Source of the DNA: Agreia sp. PsM10
GTDB lineage: Bacteria > Actinomycetota > Actinomycetes > Actinomycetales > Microbacteriaceae
Direction of reading: 5' to 3'
Length of the DNA: 64,000 nt
NCBI RefSeq assembly: GCF_030433855.1
Contig: NZ_JARUXC010000003.1
Span: 310,001-374,000, forward strand
The notes under the pieces were generated by a model. It was not told the DNA's origin. It worked only from the letters and a program-made list of their open reading frames with translations, and searched no databases. Positions 7,057 through 15,604 of this stretch are shown here, one piece after another (position 1 is the first letter of the stretch; every line of letters begins with the position of its first letter). The translations under genes and the position numbers were made by a program.

Positions 7057-8331
7057 TCAGCGGGTCTCTTCGAGGAGGATGTAGCCCTCTTCGCCGTGAA
7101 CCACCGTGTCGATACCGGCGATCTCGTCTTCGTTCTTGACCCGGAAGCCCATCGTCTTCTCGATGATGAGGGCGATGACGTAGGAGAGCACGAAGGAGTA
7201 GACCATCACGATGAGGGCCGAGAGGGCCTGTACACCGAGCTGGGCCGGGCCGGCACCGAAGAACAGGCCGACACCCTCGCCCAGGAGGCCGATGTAGAGG
7301 GTACCGATGACACCACCGACGAGGTGGATGCCCACGACGTCGAGCGAGTCGTCGAAGCCGAGCTTGAACTTCAGGTCGATGGCGAGTGCACAGACGGCAC
7401 CGGCGACGATACCGAGAACGATGGCCCAGAAGGGCGACAGCGCTGCACAGGCCGGGGTGATCGCGACCAGACCGGCGACGGCACCGGAAGCTGCACCGAC
7501 GGAGGTGGGCTTGCCGTCCTTGATCTTCTCGACGACGAGCCAGCCGAGGATGGCGGCGGCGGGAGCGGCGATCGTGTTGAGGAAGGCGATGGCGGCGATG
7601 CCGTCGGCAGCGAGCTCGCTACCGGCGTTGAAGCCGAACCAGCCGAACCACAGGAGGCCGGCGCCGAGGAGCACGAAGGGAGGGTTGTGCGGCTTGTGGA
7701 TTCCCTTGGCGAAGTTCACGCGCTTGCCGAGGACGAGCGCCAGGGCCAGGGCCGCAGCACCGGCGTTGATGTGCACCGCGGTACCGCCGGCGAAGTCGAT
7801 CACGCCGAGGTTGTATGCGATGAAACCGCCGTCGACCACACCCTCGTCGCCGAGGGTGAAGTTGAACACCCAGCTGGCGACGGGGAAGTAGACGACCGTG
7901 GCCCAGACACCGGCGAAGATCATCCAGGCGCCGAACTTGGCACGATCGGCGATGGCGCCGGAGATGAGGGCGACCGTGATGATCGCGAAGGTGGCCTGGA
8001 ACGCGGCGAAGGCGATGGCCGGGAACGCGGCGTCACCGTCGCTCGCCGTCGCGAAGACTCCGTTCAGACCGAGCTGGTCGAGGTCGATTCCGATGAAGCC
8101 GTCGATGCCGACGTAGTTTCCGACGCCCCCGTTCGAGAAGGCGATGGCGTATCCGTACAGCACCCAGAGAACGCCGATGAGCCCCATGGCTCCGAAGCTC
8201 AGCATCATCATGCTGATCACGCTCTTGGCCTTGACGAGTCCTCCGTAGAAGAACGCAAGTCCTGGCGTCATCAGAAGTACGAGGGCCGCTGCTATGAGCA
8301 AAAAGGCGGTATTGCCCTGGTCCAGCTCCAT
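7057..8331 (-). CDS. amt: Ammonium transporter Amt
   Basis: 424 residues, about 11 membrane helices. GLAFFYGGLVKAKS in the first helix, the long pore helices and the C-terminal cytosolic tail ending near HGEEGY are typical of Amt/MEP/Rh channels, which bring ammonium in through a twin-His pore. The start at 8331 has AGAGAGG 7 bases upstream; an in-frame codon further up lacks this. Unlike many actinobacteria, no glnK or glnD follows: the gene ends at a terminator. A strong GlnR-type operator lies 120-160 bases upstream, so expression is probably switched on by nitrogen limitation together with glnA1. Confidence 0.95.
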   Translation of the reverse strand: MELDQGNTAFLLIAAALVLLMTPGLAFFYGGLVKAKSVISMMMLSFGAMGLIGVLWVLYGYAIAFSNGGVGNYVGIDGFIGIDLDQLGLNGVFATASDGDAAFPAIAFAAFQATFAIITVALISGAIADRAKFGAWMIFAGVWATVVYFPVASWVFNFTLGDEGVVDGGFIAYNLGVIDFAGGTAVHINAGAAALALALVLGKRVNFAKGIHKPHNPPFVLLGAGLLWFGWFGFNAGSELAADGIAAIAFLNTIAAPAAAILGWLVVEKIKDGKPTSVGAASGAVAGLVAITPACAALSPFWAIVLGIVAGAVCALAIDLKFKLGFDDSLDVVGIHLVGGVIGTLYIGLLGEGVGLFFGAGPAQLGVQALSALIVMVYSFVLSYVIALIIEKTMGFRVKNEDEIAGIDTVVHGEEGYILLEETR

Positions 8332-8436
8332 TGAATTTACCTCTCTTAGTTGTTGCAAAAGTGCACCGAGAGATGATGACGAACGGGGGTGCTGTTAGGA
8401 GGAAACCAGCGCGCGCGCCTCACTCGGGTATGCCCA

Positions 8437-8442
8437 ACTATC
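8437..8442 (-). promoter_or_regulatory. -10 element of amt
   Basis: GATAGT on the minus strand lies about 100 bases before the amt start. No good -35 precedes it, as expected for a promoter that depends on an activator; the GlnR-type boxes lie just upstream. Confidence 0.4.
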
Positions 8443-8452
8443 GTGTGAAGAA

Positions 8453-8490
8453 GTTTCAAAACATGCGCCTGAATGTTTCCGGGGCGTAAC
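8453..8490 (-). promoter_or_regulatory. GlnR-type operator upstream of amt
   Basis: On the minus strand GTTAC-N6-GAAAC (8490-8475) matches the actinobacterial GlnR element GTnAC-N6-GaAAC exactly. A further GAAAC (8457-8453) stands one 22-base period away with a degenerate middle box, so the site is a two-unit array. It lies directly upstream of the amt -10. The rest of 8332-8570 holds no supported gene. Confidence 0.7.
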
Positions 8491-8570
8491 GCTCGTGGCT
8501 GAAATGTAACAACTGTGTTTCGCGTGACTGGCGAAGAGCGCAGAGATGCCTGCGAACTCGCCCCGCCGGC

Positions 8571-9611
8571 TCAGGCCTGGGTGGATGCGATGAGTCGCGA
8601 CACCGAGCGAAGGTACTTCTTGCGATACCCGCCCGACATCATGTCGCCGGCGAACACCTCGTCGAGCGGGCTGCCCGTGGCCAGGATGGGAACCTGCGCA
8701 TCGTAGACACGGTCGATGAACGCGACGAAGCGCAGCGCGTCGGTCTGACTGTGCAGCGGCACCACGCGGTCGAGCACGATGGCCTCGATGCCGTCGAGAA
8801 GCTTCACGAACTTCGACGGGTGGATGGTGCCGAGGTGCGAGACGAGCTCGCTGAAGTCGTCGCGCGAGACCGACCCGGGCGAGCTCTTCTCGATGACGGC
8901 GGAGACGGCGTCGTCGATCTCCGCCTCCCCGATCACCCGGGCATGACCCTCGATGTCCCGGCGGCGGTAGTCGAGCCCGTCGATCCTCACGGTATCGAAC
9001 CGATCGGACAGCGACTGGATCTCGCGTAGGAAGTCGGCGGCGGCGAAGCGGCCCTCCCCCAGCGCGTTGGGCGGCGTATTGCTCGTCGCCGCCAGACGGG
9101 TGCCGGATGCGCTCAGCTCGCCGAGCAGGCGCGTCATCATCATCGTGTCGCCCGGATCGTCGAGCTCGAACTCGTCGATGGCGATCAGCTTGGCCCCGGT
9201 GAACAGTTTCAGCGCCGCGGCGTACCCCATCGCTCCCACGATCGCCGTGTACTCGATGAAGGTGCCGAAGTATTTGGGCGCCGGAGCCGCGTGCCAGAGT
9301 GCCGCGAGCAGGTGGGTCTTGCCCACGCCGAAGCCGCCATCGAGGTAGATCCCGGTCGGCCCCGGCGCCGCCCTCTTCTGCCGGGAGAAGAAGCCTCCGG
9401 TGCGGCCGACCGGGGCCCACGATGCCGAGAAGGTGCGCACGATCTCGAGCGCCTCCGTCTGGGAGGGGTATTCGGGGTCGGGCCGGTAGGAATCGAACGA
9501 GGCCCCGTCGAACTGGCGCGGCGGCACCAGGACCGCCGCCATCTCGGCTCCCGACAGGCTCGGCGCGCGATCGACGAGTCGAACGAGTGTGGTCGGGAGC
9601 GATGACGCCAT
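8571..9611 (-). CDS. zapE: Cell division protein ZapE / AFG1-like ATPase
   Basis: 346 residues. Walker [10 protein letters not shown] is at residues 92-100 and Walker [12 protein letters not shown] at 142-152, followed by TSNTPPNAL (sensor) and DRFDTVRI typical of the AFG1/ZapE family. ZapE destabilises FtsZ polymers in E. coli and is related to mitochondrial AFG1; the role in actinobacteria is less clear. The ATG at 9611 has GGAAGAG upstream. Divergent from the sulfurtransferase gene; the two share about 160 bases of control region. Confidence 0.88.
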   Translation of the reverse strand: MASSLPTTLVRLVDRAPSLSGAEMAAVLVPPRQFDGASFDSYRPDPEYPSQTEALEIVRTFSASWAPVGRTGGFFSRQKRAAPGPTGIYLDGGFGVGKTHLLAALWHAAPAPKYFGTFIEYTAIVGAMGYAAALKLFTGAKLIAIDEFELDDPGDTMMMTRLLGELSASGTRLAATSNTPPNALGEGRFAAADFLREIQSLSDRFDTVRIDGLDYRRRDIEGHARVIGEAEIDDAVSAVIEKSSPGSVSRDDFSELVSHLGTIHPSKFVKLLDGIEAIVLDRVVPLHSQTDALRFVAFIDRVYDAQVPILATGSPLDEVFAGDMMSGGYRKKYLRSVSRLIASTQA

Positions 9612-9773
9612 GGGAGAGCTCTTCCGGTGAGTTTGTGTCGAACGAAGACATTTCCGGGAGAACGACCACCGGAACGGCATAGATTCGAGAGGGAGACACG
9701 TCTCTCCAGACTAAACCGCGAACACCCTGTCGGACGGCCCTGCCGTCCGCGTGCACTCCCAGGAGGAACCCCC

Positions 9774-10673
<900 letters not shown>

Positions 10674-10692
10674 GACCCGCCCTCGTGGGTCA

Positions 10693-10698
10693 TAATTT
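10693..10698 (+). promoter_or_regulatory. -10 element, leaderless start of sufE
   Basis: TAATTT (overlapping CATAAT) ends 7 bases before the ATG at 10706, so sufE can be transcribed without the upstream gene and without a leader. Confidence 0.45.
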
Positions 10699-10705
10699 CA
10701 CTGAC

Positions 10706-11143
10706 ATGGATGCGACAGAACTTCCCGACTCCCTTGCTGAGATCCGCGACGACTTCCTCGGACTCGAGGTCAAGGAGCGGCTGCAGCTGCTGCTCGAGTT
10801 CTCGAACGAATTGCCCGAGTTGCCCGAGCGGTATCGCGACCACCCCGATCTCTTCGAACGGGTGGAGGAGTGCCAGTCGCCCATCTTCATCGTCGTGGAG
10901 GTGGATGGAGAGGGTTCGGTTCACCTGTTCGCGACCGCTCCCCCGGAGGCGCCCACGACCAGAGGCTTCGCGTCGATCCTCGTGCAGGGCATCGAGGGGC
11001 TCTCCGCTTCGCAGGTGCTCGAGCTCGCAGACGACTATCCGAGCATGCTCGGTCTCACGGCCGCCGTCTCGCCCCTGCGCATCCGCGGAATGACCGCCAT
11101 GCTCGCGCGTATCAAACGGCAGGTGCGCGAACGCACGGCCTGA
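10706..11143 (+). CDS. sufE: SufE-family sulfur acceptor protein
   Basis: 145 residues. RLQLLLEFSNELPELPERYRD and FERVEECQSPIFI with the acceptor Cys at residue 56 are diagnostic of SufE. SufE takes persulfide sulfur from the cysteine desulfurase SufS and passes it on for Fe-S cluster assembly in the cytosol. It follows the sulfurtransferase gene after 32 bases but has its own -10 hexamer. Confidence 0.92.
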   Translation: MDATELPDSLAEIRDDFLGLEVKERLQLLLEFSNELPELPERYRDHPDLFERVEECQSPIFIVVEVDGEGSVHLFATAPPEAPTTRGFASILVQGIEGLSASQVLELADDYPSMLGLTAAVSPLRIRGMTAMLARIKRQVRERTA

Positions 11144-11159
11144 TTCGGAGCGGCGTGAA

Positions 11160-12335
11160 TCAGAGCCGCTCGAGCCAGGTCCTGATCGATTCGGTCCAGC
11201 GCTCCGGGTCGTAGTTCCAGAGCTTCACGTGCCGGGCGATCGAGAACGGAACGAACGTCACGATGTCGGGTCGGAGCTCGGCCAGCCGCCTGCTCGACGA
11301 ACTCGACACGTAGCCGTCGTCGTCGCTGTGCAGAAGCAGGGTGCGGGTCTCCAGATCACCGTTGCGCGCCACGAAGTCGAGCCGGTCGAGATCGACGGAT
11401 GTCTGCAGCCCGGTCGCGACGTTGCCCCACTCGTGCGTCAGCGCGGCCAGGGCGGCGTTCTGCACGGGCCGAGGGATGTGCAGCTGCGTGCTGCGGTAGC
11501 GGAGCGTCTCGTGCCAGTCGATCACGGGCGAATCGAGCACGATGCCGTCGATCACGTGGCGCATGGATGAGCGGGTGGCGACCTGCAGAACGGTGGCGCC
11601 TCCCATCGACCAGCCCATGAGGACAACACTCGTCGCGCCGGCGTTCACGGCATAGGAGAGGGCCGCGTCGACGTCCTCCCATTCCGTATCGCCCAGCCGG
11701 AACCGTCCGTCGGGGCTGCGCGGCGCATCCCCGTCGTTGCGGTACGAGACGAGCAGCGAGGTGTAGCCGCTCTCGTGGAACACCCTGCTCGCGCGGAGCG
11801 TCTCGCCGCGCCGCACCGCGCGGCCGTGCACCTGGATGACCCAGCGGGTGGAATCGGGGTCGGCGGCGGGAATGAGCCAGGCCGGTGCGTCGCCGAGCGG
11901 CGTTGCTATGGAGACATCGCGGTAGGGGAACGGGAACTCGCGCGGGTGGAGGTGATACCAGCCGCTGATGCGCCCCGTCGTCGCCGCCTCGATGTCGCCG
12001 TAGTCGACCTCGAGCAGCGATCGGGTGACCAGGCCATCCGACACGGAGATGATCTCGCCGATACGCGCGTGGCCGCCGTTGCGGTCGAACCACATGCTGT
12101 AGCGGCCGGGCAGCAGGGTGTCCGCGGTGGCCTCGAACGTGATGGTTCCGGCCTCGACGTCGACCGACTCTATCCGTGCGTCCTCCGCAGGGTGCCGCGG
12201 CGGCACGACGACCGATCGGGAGACGAGTGTCGTGAGCACGGCGCCCGCGGCCGCGGCGGCCGCGGCAAGGGCCCCCGCCGCGATGGCCACGACGGCCCAG
12301 GCCGGAACAGGTCGGTGCTGGTGTGGTGCGGTCAT
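11160..12335 (-). CDS. Membrane-anchored alpha/beta hydrolase
   Basis: 391 residues. A single N-terminal membrane helix (about residues 12-38, Ala-rich) anchors an alpha/beta hydrolase domain facing outside. The nucleophile elbow GWSMGG has Ser at 243, an acidic candidate lies in LLHSDDDGYV (338-340) and the His in ARHVKLW at 369, so the triad is complete. Between residues 50 and 140 is an extra beta-rich segment before the hydrolase core. The substrate is unknown; esterase or peptidase activity is possible. It converges with sufE and is divergent from the DUF3000 gene. Confidence 0.8.
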   Translation of the reverse strand: MTAPHQHRPVPAWAVVAIAAGALAAAAAAAGAVLTTLVSRSVVVPPRHPAEDARIESVDVEAGTITFEATADTLLPGRYSMWFDRNGGHARIGEIISVSDGLVTRSLLEVDYGDIEAATTGRISGWYHLHPREFPFPYRDVSIATPLGDAPAWLIPAADPDSTRWVIQVHGRAVRRGETLRASRVFHESGYTSLLVSYRNDGDAPRSPDGRFRLGDTEWEDVDAALSYAVNAGATSVVLMGWSMGGATVLQVATRSSMRHVIDGIVLDSPVIDWHETLRYRSTQLHIPRPVQNAALAALTHEWGNVATGLQTSVDLDRLDFVARNGDLETRTLLLHSDDDGYVSSSSSRRLAELRPDIVTFVPFSIARHVKLWNYDPERWTESIRTWLERL

Positions 12336-12435
12336 GCGTTCTCGTCTTCCGTGTCGACCGCTGCGGAATTCGACCGGACGGCACCCGCAACGGGCCTCGT
12401 CGGCGTGCCTGCGGCGCGCAGCATGCGGGAAACTC

Positions 12436-12441
12436 TAGTCT
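12436..12441 (+). promoter_or_regulatory. -10 element, leaderless start of DUF3000 gene
   Basis: TAGTCT lies 6 bases before the GTG at 12448; no Shine-Dalgarno. Confidence 0.45.
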
Positions 12442-12447
12442 GCAGAC

Positions 12448-13044
12448 GTGTCCGACACTCCAACCACGCCCGAACTCCCCGCAGCCTTCGCAGCTGCCGT
12501 GGCAGCGGTTCGTGCAGCTGTGACCCGCCCGGAACTCGTCGTGAACGAGATTCCCTCGCCGGCCAACCTCGCCCCGTACTCGCTCGCCCTCGCGGCCGAC
12601 GTCAACCCGGAGCGGCACGGTTCCGACTCCGAGCTCGGGACGGGCCGGTTCATCCTTCTCCACGATCCCGACGAACCCGAGGCCTGGGGCGGAGCCTTCC
12701 GGGTGGTCTGCTTCGCGCAGGCCCCCCTCGAGACCGACATCGGACTCGACCCGTTCCTGGCCGACGTGACCTGGTCGTGGCTGGTCGACGCGCTCGACAC
12801 GCGAGGCGCACGGTACTCCGCGGCATCCGGCACCGCCACCAAGATCATCTCGAGCGGATTCGGCGAATTGAAGTCGCAGGGTGACGGTGCGCAGATCGAG
12901 CTCCGCGCATCCTGGACCCCGCACGATTTCGACGTGACGGCCCATGTGGAAGGCTGGGGGGAACTGCTCTGCATGCTCGCCGGTCTTCCCCCGGCGGTCG
13001 ACGGAGTCACCCAATTGAATGCGAGGCGCTTCGGGCGTGACTGA
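12448..13044 (+). CDS. DUF3000 domain protein
   Basis: 198 residues covering the whole actinobacterial DUF3000 family. Recognisable segments are FAAAVAAVRAAVTRPEL, the EIPSPANLAPYSLAL stretch and a long beta-rich core ending in WGELLCMLAGLPP. Its function is unknown. The family is typically encoded immediately before RNase D in actinobacteria, as here, where the two frames overlap by 8 bases (GTGACTGA), so coupled translation is likely. GTG start with a TAGTCT -10 six bases upstream. Confidence 0.85.
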   Translation: MSDTPTTPELPAAFAAAVAAVRAAVTRPELVVNEIPSPANLAPYSLALAADVNPERHGSDSELGTGRFILLHDPDEPEAWGGAFRVVCFAQAPLETDIGLDPFLADVTWSWLVDALDTRGARYSAASGTATKIISSGFGELKSQGDGAQIELRASWTPHDFDVTAHVEGWGELLCMLAGLPPAVDGVTQLNARRFGRD

Positions 13045-14317
13045 CGACAATCTGACTGAAGACGGCGAGTCCGCCTCCGACGTCGAGACCACTGCCGCGC
13101 CGGCCGAGCCGACGCCGCGCACACTGGCTCTCACGGTCATCGACACGCGCGAGGCCTACCTCGATGCCGTCGAGAAGATCGCGGCGGGATACGGGCCGAT
13201 CGCGGTCGACGCGGAGCGGGCATCCGGGTTCAAGTTCTCGCAGCGCGCGTACCTCATCCAGCTGTACCGGCGAGGTGCCGGAAGCTTCCTCTTCGATCCC
13301 CCGGCGATCGGCTCCTTCTCGGAGTTGAACGACGCGATCTCCCGTGAGGAGTGGATCCTCCACGCCGCCAGTCAGGACCTTGCCTGCCTTCGGGAGGTCG
13401 GACTCGACCCGCGGGTCATCTTCGACACCGAACTCGCTGCGCGACTGCTGGGCATCCCCCGGGTCGGACTCGGCAGCGTCGTCGAGGAGTTCCTCGGCAT
13501 CCACCTCAAGAAAGAGCACTCGGCAGCCGACTGGTCCCGCCGCCCGCTTCCGGAGTCCTGGCTCGAGTACGCTGCGCTCGATGTGGAGCTGCTGCCCGAT
13601 CTGCGCGACAAGCTCGCCGAGCTCCTGATCGAGAACTCGAAGGCCGTGATCGCCGCGCAGGAGTTCGAGGCCACCAGGGCGAAGGAGCCCAAACCTGTCG
13701 CGGCCGAACCGTGGCGCAGACTCACCGGCGTGCATTCCCTCCGCAATCCCCGCAACGTGGCTGTGGCTCGAGCGCTCTGGATGGCCAGGGACGCGCTCGC
13801 GCGGGAGATCGACGTGTCACCCGGCCGGCTCGTGCCCGACTCCAGCCTCGTCGCGGCAGCGCGGGTGCTTCCCGAGTCCAAGCGCGAGCTCGCGGCCCTG
13901 AAGGAGTTCTCGGGCCGGGCGAGCCGCACGGAGATCGACCGTTGGTGGGCTGCCCTCGAGGAGGGCAAGGCGGCCACCGATCTTCCGGTGAACCGTCGAA
14001 GCGAGGACACCCTGCCGCCGCCCCGAAGCTGGGCCGACCGCAACCCCGAGGCCGACGCCCGCCTCAAAGCTGCTCGGGCCGCCCTGGCCGCGTTGTCGGA
14101 GTTCGTCAACATCCCCGTCGAGAACCTTCTGACCCCCGAGATCCTGCGTCGGATCGCCTGGACACCGCCCGAGCCGATGGCGGCGGAGGGCGTCGCCGCC
14201 TCGCTGTCCGAGCTGGGCGCACGTCCTTGGCAGCTTGAACTAACTGCACAGCCGATCGCTCAAGCCTTTGTGGATGCCCACCAAAAGCCGGAGAACGAGT
14301 CCGAAGCCTCGTCGTAG
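13037..14317 (+). CDS. rnd: Ribonuclease D-like 3'-5' exonuclease with HRDC domain
   Basis: 426 residues. The DEDD exonuclease domain (about 35-210) shows IAVDAERASGF with Asp58/Glu60, HAASQDLACL and YAALDVELLPDL (YxxxD). An HRDC domain (about 220-300, WRRLTGVHSL onward) follows, and the C-terminal part with ENLLTPEILRRIAW is typical of actinobacterial RNase D. It trims the 3' ends of tRNA and other stable RNA. The GTG at 13037 lies inside the stop region of the DUF3000 gene; an earlier in-frame TTG is not needed. Confidence 0.88.
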   Translation: MTDDNLTEDGESASDVETTAAPAEPTPRTLALTVIDTREAYLDAVEKIAAGYGPIAVDAERASGFKFSQRAYLIQLYRRGAGSFLFDPPAIGSFSELNDAISREEWILHAASQDLACLREVGLDPRVIFDTELAARLLGIPRVGLGSVVEEFLGIHLKKEHSAADWSRRPLPESWLEYAALDVELLPDLRDKLAELLIENSKAVIAAQEFEATRAKEPKPVAAEPWRRLTGVHSLRNPRNVAVARALWMARDALAREIDVSPGRLVPDSSLVAAARVLPESKRELAALKEFSGRASRTEIDRWWAALEEGKAATDLPVNRRSEDTLPPPRSWADRNPEADARLKAARAALAALSEFVNIPVENLLTPEILRRIAWTPPEPMAAEGVAASLSELGARPWQLELTAQPIAQAFVDAHQKPENESEASS

Positions 14318-14356
14318 GAAGAGTCAAAGGATTTCGGCGGCTCAAAAGCCCCGGCC

Positions 14357-14362
14357 TAGGAT
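14357..14362 (+). promoter_or_regulatory. -10 element of fadA-fadB operon
   Basis: TAGGAT is placed about 30 bases before the GTG of the thiolase gene, leaving a short leader that carries the AAGGAGG ribosome binding site. Confidence 0.4.
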
Positions 14363-14392
14363 CGTCTCGGTTCTCAACGAGAAGGAGGCAAA

Positions 14393-15604
14393 GTGGCCGA
14401 AATAGCCGAAGTCGTATTTGTGGATGGAGTGCGGACGCCGTTCGGGCGTGCGGGCGAAAAGGGCATGTACTGGCAGACCCGTGCCGATGATCTGGTCGTG
14501 AAGGCCATCATCGGCCTGCTCGAGAGAAATCCTGCCGTGCCCAAGGACCGCATCGACGAGGTGGCCATCGCGGCTACGACTCAGCAGGGCGATCAGGGGC
14601 TCACGCTCGGGCGCACTGCCGCCCTCCTCGCCGGACTCCCCCAGTCGGTTCCCGGATTCGCGATCGACCGCATGTGCGCCGGTGCGATGACGAGCGTCAC
14701 GACGCTGGGCAGCGGAATCGGTTTCGGCGCCTACGACCTCGCCATCGCCGGCGGCGTCGAGCACATGGGACGGCACCCGATGGGATTCAACGCGGACCCC
14801 AACCCGCGATTCCTCGCGGAGAAGCTGGTCTCCGAGGAGGCGCTCAACATGGGCTCGACGGCTGAGCGCATCCACGACCGCTTCCCCTCTCTCACCAAGG
14901 AGCGTTCCGACCGCTACGCGCTTCGCAGCCAGCAGAAGGTCGCGGCCGCATACGAGGCCGGCAAGATCCAGCCGGATCTCATTCCCGTCGCCACGCGCAG
15001 CGCCGCTGGCTGGGGCCTCGCCACCCGCGATGAGGCACCACGCCCCGAGACGACCATGGAGGGTCTCGCCGGCCTGCGCACGCCGTTCCGGCCGCACGGG
15101 CGCGTGACAGCGGGAAACTCGTCGGGACTCAACGACGGAGCGACAGCCTGCCTCCTCGCGAGCGGCGCGACGGCCAAGGAATTGGGCCTCACGACCAAGA
15201 TGAGACTCGTGAGCTTCGCCTTCGCCGGCGTCGAGCCCGAGATCATGGGGATCGGACCCGTGCCGTCGACCGAGAAGGCGCTTCGCAAGGCCGGTCTGAG
15301 CATCACCGACATCGGACTCTTCGAACTGAACGAGGCGTTCGCGGTGCAGGTGCTCTCCTTCCTCGACCACTTCGGCATCGACGATGACGACCCCCGGGTC
15401 AACGAATACGGGGGTGCCATCGCGATCGGCCACCCGCTCGCCTCCTCGGGCGTTCGGCTGATGAACCAGCTCGCGCGCCAGTTCGAGGAGCACCCCGAGG
15501 TGCGCTACGGCCTCACGGCCATGTGCATCGGGCTCGGACAGGGCGGAACCGTCATCTGGGAGAACCCGCACTACAACAAGAAGGCGAAGGCGGCACAGCG
15601 ATGA
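14393..15604 (+). CDS. fadA: Acetyl-CoA acyltransferase (thiolase), beta-oxidation
   Basis: 403 residues. The acyl-accepting Cys is in IDRMCAGAMTS at residue 95. NEAFAVQ, GGAIAIGHPLASSG (His near 347) and AMCIGLGQGG (second Cys near 378) complete the thiolase active site. It cleaves 3-ketoacyl-CoA with CoA in the last step of fatty-acid beta-oxidation. The GTG start has a full AAGGAGG seven bases upstream. Its stop overlaps the ATG of fadB (ATGA), and the two products form the trifunctional oxidation complex. Confidence 0.93.
   Translation: MAEIAEVVFVDGVRTPFGRAGEKGMYWQTRADDLVVKAIIGLLERNPAVPKDRIDEVAIAATTQQGDQGLTLGRTAALLAGLPQSVPGFAIDRMCAGAMTSVTTLGSGIGFGAYDLAIAGGVEHMGRHPMGFNADPNPRFLAEKLVSEEALNMGSTAERIHDRFPSLTKERSDRYALRSQQKVAAAYEAGKIQPDLIPVATRSAAGWGLATRDEAPRPETTMEGLAGLRTPFRPHGRVTAGNSSGLNDGATACLLASGATAKELGLTTKMRLVSFAFAGVEPEIMGIGPVPSTEKALRKAGLSITDIGLFELNEAFAVQVLSFLDHFGIDDDDPRVNEYGGAIAIGHPLASSGVRLMNQLARQFEEHPEVRYGLTAMCIGLGQGGTVIWENPHYNKKAKAAQR

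Noticed and set aside
7096-8334. A 412-codon open frame on the plus strand opposite amt
   Set aside because: It is very rich in Asp, Glu and Gly with no domain and is the complement of the clear amt gene; such long antisense frames are a product of high GC at third positions.
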